DNA of 64,000 nucleotides from Gavia stellata. Taxonomy: Eukaryota; Chordata; Aves; Gaviiformes; Gaviidae. Within the stretch, counting starts at the first letter, position 1, and every line of letters starts with the position of its first letter. The stretch is taken from contig NC_082594.1 in NCBI RefSeq assembly GCF_030936135.1, positions 130,610,668-130,674,667 on the forward strand. The letters run 5' to 3'. The notes below the pieces were generated by a model. It had not been told where the DNA came from, did no database searches, and saw only the letters and a program-made list of their open reading frames with translations. A program made the position numbers and the translations under genes. Of the stretch, positions 46,301-59,800 are shown one piece after another.

Positions 46301-49300
46301 CGATGAGTGAAGCCGCCTCTCTCTCTCCTTACGCCTCTGCTTGTCCAAGCCTGCCCTCAGCACAAGGTGCGAAGCAAGTTTAGATCTGGCAACAGGCTCA
46401 CGGCTGGGTATGAAGTGTAAAGTAGATGTCATTAATGTGCTCTCTGCGAACGAGACCCTCCCCTGGCTCCAGGTTTTGTACGTACAGCGTCTCAAACACA
46501 GTTTTTGTGTCTAGTTATAAAGAAAATGCCTTCGGTTGGGTTCACGTGCCCCTATCTCAGCCCAAACTTCTAGGTTGAGTTTGCATCTCCTTTGACTCCT
46601 GCAGCAGTCTAGCTACTGGACAGTGCCCTGTAACTCATGGGGCCACACAACTGTCGCTTCTTCCTTCTTCTCTATCAGGTGGCAAAGGTCACTCCCATCA
46701 GAGATGAAGGAGCAGGACCGCTCTCCAACGTGGCAGAATCAAGCTGCATTGAACAAGTCTGCCTTTGGAAAAGGAGGTGCCAGTTGTCCTTTGCCTGTGC
46801 TGGGCCCGGAGGGCACACAAGCACATTGCTCCAGGCCAAGGCCCAGGTGACACAGTTTCTGCAAGCTGACGGCAGGGGGAAATGTGACAGCTCCTGCAGG
46901 AGGACAACACCGATCCCCTGCTTGGGGACACCGCGTGGGATGGAGAGGGAGGACTTCTGCCCTGGGATCGCCTACAGACTTTCTACAAGGCATTTCTGGG
47001 GGTACGCACTCTTTGGAGAAACACCTTCACTACCAAACATCTCCCCTAATGCATATGCTCATATACTCTCCTTTAAAATTCCTAGTAGCTTTTTCTCTTC
47101 AGGCTGGCGTTGAGCTTAAGGGACTAAACTAAGCTGAAACTCAAGAGACCTCATTTAACGTAAGCCCAAGTCCCTTTGTTTTCATGCCGGCCTCTGAAGT
47201 ACATTCCCGTAAGCTGCTGTCACACATCAAACCCACGCTCCAGCAGAAGGAGAGGTGAAGGAAGAAGGCAGCAAAACAGCACACCTGGCAGACTAAACCT
47301 GGGTTGCTCACTGACTAATGGAAGAGGCACAAACACTGCATGCAGGTGCTTGGCTTGACCCTGAAATAGCAAACTGGAAGTGGATAGGGTAGAGAGATCT
47401 GGTAACACACGAAACACAGAAAGAAAGCAGCAAAAGAGATGGGTGGATCTCTCTTGTCCTCCAGATTTGCAACAGGAAACACGGAGTTCGAGGTGGTCGA
47501 GCAATATCCCTTTCAGTTGGCAGCGGTTCTTTGAAGACAAAAGCAGCTGCAGCTAAAAACCCAGGAACGCTGGCTTTGTGCAGACTCACCCTCGCTGTGG
47601 CTTCTGACCAGACATTCTTGCTTTCCCCTCCTCCCTGCAGCTTTCCAGCCACCTGCTGCCACTTGCAGCTTTCTGCTGCTATATATATTCTTTTTAATCC
47701 CTTCTGAATGCTGCCTATGTTTTTTGAAGGGAAGATGAAACTGGATGGTTTTTTTAAGCCAGGTTTTCTAAGGAAGCAAGTTTTATGAGATCTGTCAGGA
47801 CAGTAACCTTTTTTACCTCCCCTTCAGCTGTATTTGAGACAGGGGAAGTGATCTGAAAGACTTTAAGTTTCTACACGCAAAAGAAGATTGATAAATAAGA
47901 CATTTAATACTCATACTGAGAAAACAATGGAGCCACTCGTCTTTCCCTTTGCTGCCAGGGCCATGAGAGACAGGAGGATATTACAGTAGGATATTACATG
48001 GGGATGCAGCTATTATGGTGGTGGCAGGGAGCAACTGGAGAAATTGGGTAGCACTTGAGAAAAACAGACTGAATTAGTTCTGCTGCTCACAGAGCAGCTA
48101 CAAATCGTATGATTGAGGCATGAGAGGGGAGAATAGATCCTGCAGCAGAGAATGTCTGTGGGGCAAGCACATAATATCAGAATGTGCTTTCCAGTGGGGT
48201 CATGGAGACAGCATCCCAAGACCAGTATGGCATCCCCACCTGCAGCACCCTTTCGCCTGGCCCACAGGCCGAGCACAGCCTCCCTGTGTGCGCAGAGGGA
48301 AGGGTGTCAGAACAGGACTTTCCCTGCAGCACCAGAAACAAAAACCTGGCCTTGCTGCGGGGAACTCATTTAGATGAGGTTTGTGGTCAGTATGAGACCT
48401 GCAAAGCAATATTTTTATGCATACATCTGTGAGTATATATATAAAAAAATATATAAAATCTGACTGCCTGAAGGAAACTGCAACAGGTTTGCAGGAGAAC
48501 TAGCTTCCTGCAGGAGCAGATGTCAATCTAATGAGAGTCAGCATTTTGTTTCAGACAGGTCCAGGCCAGCCGCAGCTGTGCAGGGCAGGCCAGCCTGCTT
48601 AATACATTTGTTCCCAGGCAGGAAAGCTTGAGCTGGCGAGCATGCCTCTGCTTTCAGCATAGCTCTCCTGCTCCCTTATTTGCTTGACTTGCCCCAGGCT
48701 CTTCTTCCCTCATTCACCCAGCTCCTTTCCTGTGCCTAACACATTGCACCCGATCCTGTTTACTTTGTTGGCCAGAAAGCAGAACTGCACAGGGCAGGGG
48801 CAACCCAAACTCTCTCGCTTTCCTCACTCTGTTGCTATTCAGACCTTCTGCTGGGGGGAAAAAAAAAAAAGAAGACAGAGGAAGACAAGTACTAAGGTTT
48901 TTACTCGGGCGTTCCAGCAAGAATTTGAGCCACTTTGGATCACCTCTCCACTCTAAGATGGCTCTTCCTAAGCACCTTACTCCCTATTCCTATTTCAGAA
49001 ACTCACTCAGGTGCTGCACAGGGGAGTACAGAGGAGGCACAGACAGACACTCGCAGACAAATGGGTCTTTTTGCCTTTTTTTAAGCTTCTGCTGAAACGA
49101 TGCCTGGCAAGCTCGCCAGGCTGAAAAGAGGCACTTGCCCTTTTCCTCTTTGGTACTTTCTCAGTTGCACCCAGAAGTTCTCAAGAAGACAGGACTAGAC
49201 AGGAGCTTGCAAACTACTATGATTAATGGTGAAGTAACTGTACTCCACAGCCTGGGGCAGGGGACCAGGGGCAAGCCCTGGCCCTGGCAGGTCTTCAGTT

Positions 49301-52300
49301 CAGCTCCACCCCACCCAGAGCTGGAGGTCCCCTTCTCTGCAGCAAATGACGACTACGGAGAGTTAGAAACGCCTTGGCTGTAATCTGGAGTCAGGCACTT
49401 GTTCTGTGTGCTGCCTTTTCCTGCCTGCCCCGCTCCTTCTTACTACTTGCCCGGAGAACTGCTGGGTTTGAAGTAAAGGGTGAGAATCACCTGTGTTTTC
49501 TGTGCTCAGAGAAAACACTCCCGAGGCAATGCACTTACTTAGATATGCAAGAACTGAAATACAAGGAATGCATATATTAATTCTTTTATCTGCCTGCTAT
49601 TAGCATGGGAAAAATACTCTCTTCAGAGACTTCCATGTTCGTCTTCCACATTATACAAAGACCGCCCCCATTAAGTACCCCTGTGTTCAGGGGCCACAGA
49701 AGGGAAGACAAAAGAACAGGAGGCTTGTGAATCCTGCCATGGGACAGGACCACATACAAGACAGCTGTCAGGTTGGGGTGTGCTCACCTAAACAGCAGAA
49801 ACGTAAATATTATGAGGATTTCCTTGATCAAAACTTGTGCTTCTGAAGAGCAGAGGTGACCCAGGGCCGCTTGGTCTTGCATCCACTCAGGGGCACATCT
49901 TTCACAGTCCTGGGGTACCATACCTCTGAGACCAGCCCAAGGGTGAGGCAGTAATGTGCTGGGACTAGGAAATGTGGAATTTTCCAGAACTTGCTCTGTG
50001 CCTCAGTTTCCCCAGCTAGAAAAACTGGATAAGAATACTTTTATGGAGATCTCAAGTTTTTAGATATCAAACACTATGTAAAATGCCAAACATGCATCAC
50101 TCAAAGGGACATCTTTAATATGTGAAAAACGATTCCCATGCCTCTTCCCAAAGAGACTATCCTGGCACACAACTGCAATTTCAAAACAGCAAAGCTGGGG
50201 CTGCAGCAGCTGCATACCTCCCAGCCAACCTGTGCATCCTTATTTTCTCTAAGGTGTCAGTTTTGGGGTTGCTTTTTTTCCCTCTCTGTATCCAGATTTG
50301 TTCTGTTTATCTCATTCCACATTTAGGGTTTTGCAGACCCGGAAAGGCCCTGCAGATTGGGCAGTGACACTTGTGTTTCCCTTATTATGTAAAACTCCTT
50401 ATGTCTTGCGTTCTTACAGAAACAAGTCGCAGATAAAAACACCCCGAACTTTGGCAAAAGCAAGGCACTCGGATACCATGGGGTTTAATTAGCCTCAGGC
50501 ATTTAAATTTATTGCACTATACAAAAATTTCAGCCTTAGAAAAAGTATTGAAAAAAGCTAAAATAAATAAAGCAGCAAATTTTGATTAATGCATTAAACT
50601 GATTAACCATCTAAATATTCCAATATTCTGGACCTATAGAGCTCTGCACCTTCCTCTCCGTTTTGGTCTAAGCGTGGCTCGAAAAGCACCCTTAAATTAG
50701 ACCTTATTTTGTCATAGTAGCCTTCCCCTCTCTGTGCCGTAATCACAGAGGTTCTACAGGCTGTAAAAGAGACCTCTTCCTTTCCATGTCACCTCAGACC
50801 TGTAGGGCTACATCATTATCGTTAGGGGTGGTCATCTTAACACTCACCGAGACAACGTGAATCAACTGTGCCAGATTACCGCCTTGATGGAGTCGGCAAT
50901 TCTGAATAGCTAAAGGTTTCAGAGGGAATACTCCCATTTGGACTTTTCTGTTTAAAAAGCGCTTATGGACTTTGCATGTCCTCCTAAAGCCTAATGTAAA
51001 ACAAAAATTAAAATGTCAGACCTAGAGAATTTTCAGTTTCCCTCCAGAAACTGGAACAAGTGGGTGTAAGCTTAAAAACAGAAAGTAAGATCTGTTTCTG
51101 GACTTTACTTCTCAGTATTTATCAACTATTTAATATTTCAAAACCAAAATAAAACCCAAACAAGGCAACACATTGCACAGAGCCTCCTTTCATGTAACTG
51201 CAGAAGAATTAATGACTACGAAAGAGGAAACAATCAAAACCCCAAGAAAACCCCCTAGAGTTTTCCCATTTCCAAAAATAAAATGAAACTGCTATTTGCA
51301 ATAAAGCTTTTAGTTTAGAATTTTGTAAACAAAATACTTATAGGAAACTTGCCCATGCTGTCCCAGGGAAACACTTTCAAAGGGAAACTGATTCCTATGT
51401 GGTACACCTGACAGAAGAGGAGGACAAGAGAAAACAAAGGCTGCAGCTCTTCTCTGTACCTGCTCTTTACTGTTGTGCTTACCAAATGTCCTTCTGCTGA
51501 CATTTAAGACAAAAAGGAAGAACATGAAAGGCCTGGAAAAAAAGGAAGCAAGGCAGTAAAATGTTTATCATGCAAAACCAGAAAGTCATTGGCAATAAAA
51601 CACACTGCACCTACAGAGCTCTGGGACTAGACAATACCAGCCTTTCTATGATTCAACACAATGGAAAAATAAAGATCAAATGAAGCCCTGAAACTTTCTC
51701 CTTCATCTGATATGAAAAATCAGATGTGTTACCATTGGCGATAGCTGCAGTTTGTTGCTTGGTCTAGAACAGGCAAAAAAAAAACCCCAAGCAGTAACCG
51801 TTTCTCAGCAACTGTCTTCAGCTTTAGACTAGCCTACGGAGTTCCAGCAAACACTGAGCCATGGAAGGCTGCCTACCCCTAGTCACAGGACATGGAGGAA
51901 CTGGTGGCAGGGTGACTAGAGACACCCAGTAACACATTCCTGCCTTCCGAGATGAGCACAGAGCACTTAGCCCGTGTTGCAAGCGAGCTCTGGCACCAGA
52001 CTAGCCATATCACTGCAAGGTGGCACCTGAGCTAGTCAGCTGTGTTGAGAGGAGAGCGTTACTCGTTTGAATGTGCAGCTCTGCGGCATTTGGGAGCCGG
52101 GCTGGAGCTCTGCATGGTCCTACTGCTTCAGATGGCCACAAGCTGGGCACTCTGCACCACACATGCTGTTTTATGGGGCAACAGGTCCCTCCCTAGTCCC
52201 GACTCTGAAGCAGGACCTGCAGTCCTCCTGAACCGGAGTTCTACCGATCTCTAGCAGACTCAGATTTCACTAACAATGCAAAGGAAAACCAGCAGTATTT

Positions 52301-53058
52301 CTTGTCTCACTGAGTGCTTTTAATCTAGAATACAGCTAGATGACTTCACTTACAAACAAGTAGTTATCTGACAGAGCACCTTCCACATTAAGGAAACCAG
52401 ATGATGACGACTCAAAAGATTAATTCCAAAAGGAAATCTCAGACTAAATGGTTACGGAGGATTTGTAGCAACCATTACCTCGGAGAAGTCAGAAGCAACA
52501 GTACTAAATGTGTGGGCACCATGGTTACGTAGTCCATCCTAACCTTGACATTGCTGCCTTCTGCATGAGTTGGGGGCTTTCTTCAAGCAATTGTAACTGT
52601 TACTTCACAAAATAGAGGATTATGACTATGAGCCTTCTTCACTTCCCAAAGTTAACACTGGAAAAATAAATTGCAGAAATGGCAATGAAGATTTGAACAG
52701 GTCCTCTTTTGAATCCCACATTTTTTAGATTTTCTCAATCTGTTTAAGAGAACACCCCCCCCTTTAAGGAAAAAAAGGAAAAGAAAACAAGAGAAGTATC
52801 TTTTCTTCATTCTCCTAAACCTGAACTGATTGAAAGGATATGGCCTGGCCCCTTTTAATGCCCCACCCCATCAATATCTTTAGGGGCAAATTTAAGAATT
52901 AAAGAAGAAAAATATTAAAACAACTTTACTCAATATCCAGTTTTGAGACTTGCAGATATTTTCTTCCCCAGACTTAGAGATGATAAAATGAAAAAAATTT
53001 GTATTATAAAGGTTTTTGCCCAGGTTTACTACATAAGCATTTCCTCACAGTCTAAAAT
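43331..53058. other. Long spacer between TRIM45 promoter and SPICE1 3' end
   Basis: In about 9.7 kb I find no confident gene, CR1 copy or RNA gene. It contains one lysine-rich open frame (45336-45626, listed separately), an AT-dinucleotide patch near 48433-48460, and AT-rich DNA from about 50.5 to 53 kb. The region upstream of the TRIM45 CpG island could hold a divergent noncoding transcript, but nothing in the sequence proves one. Confidence 0.55.
45336..45626 (+). other. Unassigned lysine-rich open frame in the TRIM45-SPICE1 spacer
   Basis: A stop-free frame of about 96 codons, without an ATG near its 5' end, runs to TAG at 45624-45626. The translation is basic and polar (for example RSRPATPGLAEKSK, then KEPLKVFQKEIIRDLVDRK). 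That resembles a disordered linker followed by a helix. I do not recognise it. It is preceded by no clear acceptor and followed by ordinary intergenic DNA, so it may be a decayed exon, a retrocopy scrap or chance. Confidence 0.2.
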
Positions 53059-53064
53059 TTTATT
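53059..53064 (-). terminator. SPICE1: Candidate SPICE1 poly(A) signal AATAAA
   Basis: TTTATT on the + strand reads AATAAA on the - strand, about 825 bp downstream of the SPICE1 stop. The intervening sequence is AT-rich, as expected of a 3' UTR. I saw no closer canonical hexamer. Confidence 0.45.
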
Positions 53065-53887
53065 GTTAATAGTTAATAATAAAATGATGGCTACTTTAAA
53101 AAGTCAAATAAAAACAATATAAAAACATGGTCATTAGAGTATTATATACACACATAACAAAACAGCTTAATACAATTGTACCCATATCACAGTTTTCTAT
53201 TGTATCAAAGAGAGCATACTTTCGTACATACAAAAATAGAGATTCTGATTTCAACTTCATATAGTCACTTTATATTTACTATAAAAATATTAAATGATAT
53301 TTTTAAAAAGCAATCCTCAAGTCCAGATGTAATCACCGATATGCTAATTGCACAGAAAACACAACCTTTGGGAGCAACTGTAAACGACAGAAGGAACAAA
53401 TTATTTCTGACACAAATTCTTATCCAGCAGGACTAGACTGGCTTCCTAATCTCCAGGTTGCTTTTGAACATAGGTACATTCCCTCATCTCAGTTTTTCTT
53501 GATTTTTTCATTGCCTTATCTTGTGCGAATACCTCCTCCAGAAAGTTTCACACGCATTTTCTAAAACCTCCTGCCTTCAGCATATCTCACACAGATATCA
53601 GATGCTCATTTGTATTGCTACAACAGCCTCAGGTGACAATCTTGTGAAAGACCTATTCAGTGACACAGGCTAATGTCACAGCAGCACGTCCAGTTCAGAA
53701 ACTCGCTCCCAGGACTTCCTATAGTGCTCTGTATGGCACAAATACAATAAGCAGATGGACCTTTTTATACTAATGGCACTGACACACAAAAGCACTTCAG
53801 AGTGAAACTGTATATCTGGAGATGGGGACTATTGTGATCTAATTGTGGTTCATAAAAAAAAAAAAAAGGACTTGCGTGCAGCTTCCT

Positions 53888-56800
53888 TTACATAATGTGC
53901 ATTGACAATGCAAACCAGCCTTCTTCTTTTTGCTTTTCCACCTGCAAAAGAAGAAACCAGTTGAAATTCATCCATCATAAACTTCCCACAGACTTGCTAG
54001 TTAGTGCTGGCTTCTGTAGGATTGCTACGTATCAGTTCACGTAGCAATTGTCTGCCACAGGCACCAGGGAGGTAGTCACGCCACCTACTTTAGACATCTA
54101 GTTTAAGCCACATCTACCTTAAGTATTCCAAATTTCCCCGCTGGGGATATATACTTCGCTGTCAGGATAGGGAGACTTGGACCCTAACTTTGTTTCTCTT
54201 TATCACTCCTAATTTAGGTTATTTTGGACATTAGGAAAGGCAGTATTAATATCTCCTCATGGTTGCTTTCAAGCATACAAACAGATCTATGACTGGTTTA
54301 CCAGACTGTACTGCTGCCTGGAGTTCCCCATGAAAGTGTCTCGCTGTAGTCTGTTCTTCTCTTTGCACAGCAGGAGTCGGAAACCCAGACTGGTGATTTT
54401 GCTTTGCATTTGGATTTATTTATCCTTCAGCAACTGACTTGTGCAACAGCTAGGTAAAAGCTCACTTGCCTCTTATATCTGGCTCTACCTGTACATCATA
54501 ATGATTACTTGAAATTCTCTGGAGCCACCAGTGAAAGACTGCCAGAGGTTCCCAGTTCTAACACATGAAGATGCCACAGCAGAAAATGTAGTTACAGGAT
54601 TACTCACTTGCAAGTAACAGCTCTGTGGCAGCAAACAACTAACGTCACTAGTACTCAGGTCTCCCCTTACCAATTCTCCAATTGAATCCAAACTGCCAGG
54701 AATCGATTAGTATTAGCCTCGGTAGATTTAAGGTAGGACAGAGCTCTCTCCCCTTCTTTATCTGCCTTGCTTTTTCCTTATATGACACCGCTCTCAAACC
54801 TTCTGGCTGAAGATTTTTCAGTCTTACCTTTGGCCTTTGGCTGACAGAAGTTAATTTCACACTTTCTGACGTGGCACTTAGGGGTGAACAAGGTTTGCTG
54901 GAGTCTCCTACAGACCTGTAGACATTCAAAATGGGATTGAAAAAAGTGAAAAATGGAATTGACTACTACAATCGTGTCTCAGATCCTGAGTTAGGACCCC
55001 TCATCAGTACTCTTCAACAACCCATGTCATCTGTCTTATGTCACACTTCAGGTATTTTAAATACAAACAATGGAAGCTGTGAAAAAGCTACTGGACTTTT
55101 GTCCCACTTCCGCTAAGTTGAGTGTAATGAAGTCAGCGAAAGTCTGTGAAGCCAAAGAAAAACATGGCAATTTTTCCATTGTGCTCAAGCTCTGCTGCAC
55201 GGGCAATCAAGATACTATAAAAATGAAAGAGTAAAGGGTTAACTTTTACCTTCTTATACTGGTCATGCTGGCAGGGGAAACACTATCTTCTTTGGAGCTG
55301 TCCGTAGAAACTGCCGCGGGAATAGACACTTCAATTGTCCTCCTTGCATTTTCTAGGCAATAAATAATAGCTTGATTCTGATGAGAACACAGCAACTTTG
55401 CACAACATTCATTTCATTTTCCCATTTTTTGAGGGGCATCACAATTGCGCAGAATATGCAGAGCAGACATAAAACACCAGGCTGAAGGTCTATTCAGCCG
55501 CATACCCACGCTCCGAAAATGACAGATATTGAAAGCAGAAACTCAGAGCAACTATGGACAACGTGCATAGATATAGAATGATTCTTCCATGGATAAACCT
55601 TCTGGTTTTTGGCACTCAGAAGCTTAGAGACTTCTGATTTCTCTACTTTGTTCCTTTAAGGTTTTACTTTTTGTGCTGAATTTCTGTTAGGACAGCCATA
55701 GAAGTGTTAAGTGTTATGATCCCACTGCATGAGTCATTGCATATGCACCTGCACACATATGCGCACACACATGGTCTCTCCTCCCCCTCAAGTCCCTCCC
55801 TTTGTACATCCTCTGTGGTTTAGGAAGGGGGAAAGGGTAGGTGGCCTAGACAGAGCGTGTCCTCAGGACAAGAGGAAATGGCCTCAAGTTGCGCCAGGGG
55901 AGGTTTAGGCTGGATATTAGGAAAAATGTCTTTACAGAGAGAGTGGTGAAGCATTGGAACAGGCTGCCCAGGGAGGTGGTGGAGTCACCATCACTGGAGG
56001 TGTTCAAGGAACGTGTGGATGAGGCATTGTGGGACATGGTTTAATGGGCATGGTGGTGTTGGGTTGATGGTTGGACTTGATGATCTTACAGGTCTTTTCC
56101 AACCTTAGTGATTCTGTGATACATGCTCATGCGCTGTTCTGCCTGTAACTGCAATAACTCCATGAAAAGATAAGGCAGCCCTCACCTGCTGTAGAGCATT
56201 TTTGTTTATAGTTACACATGCAGCTAATCTATGAATCTTGAATCAGCAAGAATATTTCCTTCACTTATTCATCTCTTCAGGTAACTAGAAGCTTCAGTTA
56301 TTCCTTTCTATTAGCACTGGCAGTACCTCAGCAAGGTAGTCTGATGGAATGAGCACCCAAAAGACCAAAAACTAAAACGTGGTTGAGAACTGGATAACCA
56401 CTCTGCCGCGACTTCTAGAAGCCTGATGTAAATACTTAGTCTTTTTATAAAAGATTCTCAGCAGAGAGGACTGATTAAAAAGCCTAGTTCTGCCCATCAG
56501 TGACTATGTAGCAGAACTGTTCTGCAGACAAGGACGTAACAAAGAACAGATTTACCATGAAGCATGATATTTGCAGCAGACTAATTACCAAGAAACTAAT
56601 TTTAGGAGAAGTTTAGCTGTTGTATTTTTAGCTCTCTGAAGTAAGGAGCGTTTGCACCACACAGTCATTAACATCAAGTGTACTGCTGACCACAACCGCT
56701 GATCCAATCAGATAAGGACAAAGAACTCCCAAAAGGGGAAAAACATCGTCTTACTAGTTTTTTTTTCTCCTGAAGCTGGGTACTTACCAGTATAATTTAG

Positions 56801-59800
56801 GGATGGGGGCAGAACAGGAGATATCGTCGGAGGGACCATATCGGCAGCAGCTAATTTCTGCTGGTCTATTAGCTGCAACAGTTTATCACGTGCTTCTGTG
56901 CTCTGACGATTCAGCTCTGCTATTCTTTCCTCCAAGCTCTTCGATGCCACGAGATGAGTCTACTTGGATAATTGCACAATTACTTCCAATTAAAAACTTA
57001 CAATTTGCACCTTCAGGGAGAGCAGGCAATATATTTCAAGTACAACTATGCATTTAATTTTCAAACTGAAAGTAAACATAATTATATTGCACCTCCTGTG
57101 AAAAATCTGATTTTGTCCCTTTCACTGTACCGTATCTAGGCCCTTAATTGATTGAACACAACAATATTTTAAATTGGTCTTCCTACAAATAGGCAAACAG
57201 CTATTTTCTGTATCATTAGGGAAAAAAAAAAAAGAAGCCCCCCCCAAACATCCAGCAATTAACCATAATTAAGGAAATATTTAATCAGGGAGACATATAT
57301 TCAGGATGGTGTGGAGAAGCAAAAGCAGATTTCTAGTAGAAGTATCCTGGACCTCATCTTTAAACCAGGTTTTCATCCACTTTGACCCCTTCCCCTCCAG
57401 TAACTGCTTCCACAAAAACAACACTTAAAGTTTGCATCATCTCGTACAACTGAATGACTAAACATTACACAACATAATACAATGCAGAAAGCGACAACAC
57501 TCTCAGCCTATATTTACATGAGGAAATTTAAGATCTTTAGGATCCTTAATTGAACAGTAATTCAGTCACTGCAATGGAACAGAAGTAAAGACAGTAGCAA
57601 GGATAGGGAACAGGCATTTCTGTGATGTTAACTCCGCTCACTGAGGTGCCACTGAACGGCTGCTTAGTTGCAGACTGAATGCTTCAGTTCACATAGAAAA
57701 CCTTTAAGTTCTCTCTTTCCCAAAGATTTTGGGATTTTTACCACACAGCAGGACAGACAAGACAGATCCAACTAGTACCTACACTACAATCAAGTACTTG
57801 CAAGAGACATACTTGCACCACCTTTAATCTCATGGGCTTTTGGGTCACAGAAGAGATGTATGGCATGGATTTAAATACGTATTTTACAAGCTTGACAAGA
57901 ACCTGTGGGCTGGTGCAGCGCTCTCGCTGTTAATGTTACTCAAGCTACAAGAGATACGCCTGATCATGTTGCAGTCTCACCTCTCTTTCTGCAGCATAAC
58001 CTTATCCTAAGCTTGTAAGTGTGCTGCACACTTGGGGCTTTTCAGCACCCATATACAACATAGGCCCAACATGAGAAACTACCGTTGAGCTCCTCAGGGA
58101 ATGATAAAAATCAGAGTCTCCAAGCAAATGAATGAAATAATATTTGTTTTTCTACTCTTTTCCTTAAAACAACTGACAACAGGGAAGAAACACTCTTAAA
58201 GCATCAGTAAGCTAAGGGAAAGCAGATCAGCAGAAAGGGGAATCCATCCCTCCTTTTCCGTTAAATTCTCACCTGGCCTTGTGAAGAGTCTGGACTAGGA
58301 TTTGCATTTTGTATTGTGTCTGGCTGATGCAGGCAGTCACCTGTGTCTTCAGAGAAGCATCTGAATTTGCTCAGTTGAGCTTTAATTAGAGAGTTCTGCC
58401 GTGTGAGCTCAGCTATCTGTCCCAGCAGATCACCATTTTGAAATAACTCTTCAGCTGTGCTGTTTTTTCTAGTGTCACCCGGGCAGGACAGACTGATTTT
58501 CTCGTGGGAACTCTCCAAGCCTTTGTCTGCAGGAGGATTTGGTTGCCTTCGAGAGATAAGACAGTTTTCCTCAGTTGTGCTCTGTGTTCTCAGGGAGGAA
58601 GGTGAGCTCCTTTCCTTGCAGGGTTCTCTTTCAGTGTTTTCAGGAGACTGAGAAATGGCTGTAAACACCGCAAACAAGAAATAAGGAACAGTAAGGAAAG
58701 AGACGTGTGATACTTCATCAAGGAAACTAGCAGTGACTTTATTGCATCAGGCTAGTAATAATCAAGCAGGAACCCGAATTATAACGTCTAGCCTGAATGG
58801 TGTTACATTACTGATCAAAATCACTCTATGGAAGATCCTCCTGCAAAAACTCACCAGGTTTAGTATTTCCTATTGCAAATAGTCTTACATTTACATGACT
58901 TAATTACAGATTGAGAGAGAAGTTAAAGAGAAGAAGATAAATTGTTTTGAATTTCTTAGCTGATCGATTGAACACTCCTCCTTAGTTAGCCCTCCATTTT
59001 CCAAAATCCAGTTACCTTACCTAATAATCTGGAAGTTTGTGTTTTAGTTCTGGTATGTATACTGGGTTGGTAATAAAACTTTTAGAATAATGGAAAAAAA
59101 TAACACAAGACTTTTGGCATAATAATAAACTAGCTATTTACTCAGCCTCTAAGAAAAGGGAACCACTCTGGCCAACAGAAGTAGTTAGGTATTTTTTGTG
59201 GTCATCATTAGCAAACTGATAACACACCACACATGCATGACCAAATATGTTACAGCACTGTCAGCTGCTACATGGTAAGTCCAAGTTGGATTTTGTGATC
59301 GAAACCAGATTTTCCATGGTTTATATACCAAATAGCCCATTCCTTCCCAACCTTTAGCTTTTGTCTCTTGAGCAGAGCATATTTAAAAATTTACACATAA
59401 ATCTGTTTTATAAATATTTTTTTCATAAGAAAGACATTCAAGAAGTTTAACATTTGTTGAACCATTTAGCATTCTTAACAGTCTTAAAAGAGTGACAATA
59501 CATTTCCCACACAGCTAAATGATAGTGAAGTCTAAGAATACAGTTTTATATTCTTATTTCAAATGACAGACAACATCTGACAGTTCTCAATGGGACTGAA
59601 GCCAGATGTTGCTCTTTGCAGAAAGCTACCTTTAGTTCACTTCCTCCTGATTTATTATGTGCCTTCTTGCAGCACAGGTGACCACCAAAAGCTTGAACTA
59701 GATACAAACTTTCAATTAGGACAAGAGGAAATGGCCTCAAGTTGCGCCAGGGGAGGTTTAGACTGGATATCAGGAAAAACTTCTTCACTGAAAGGGTTGT

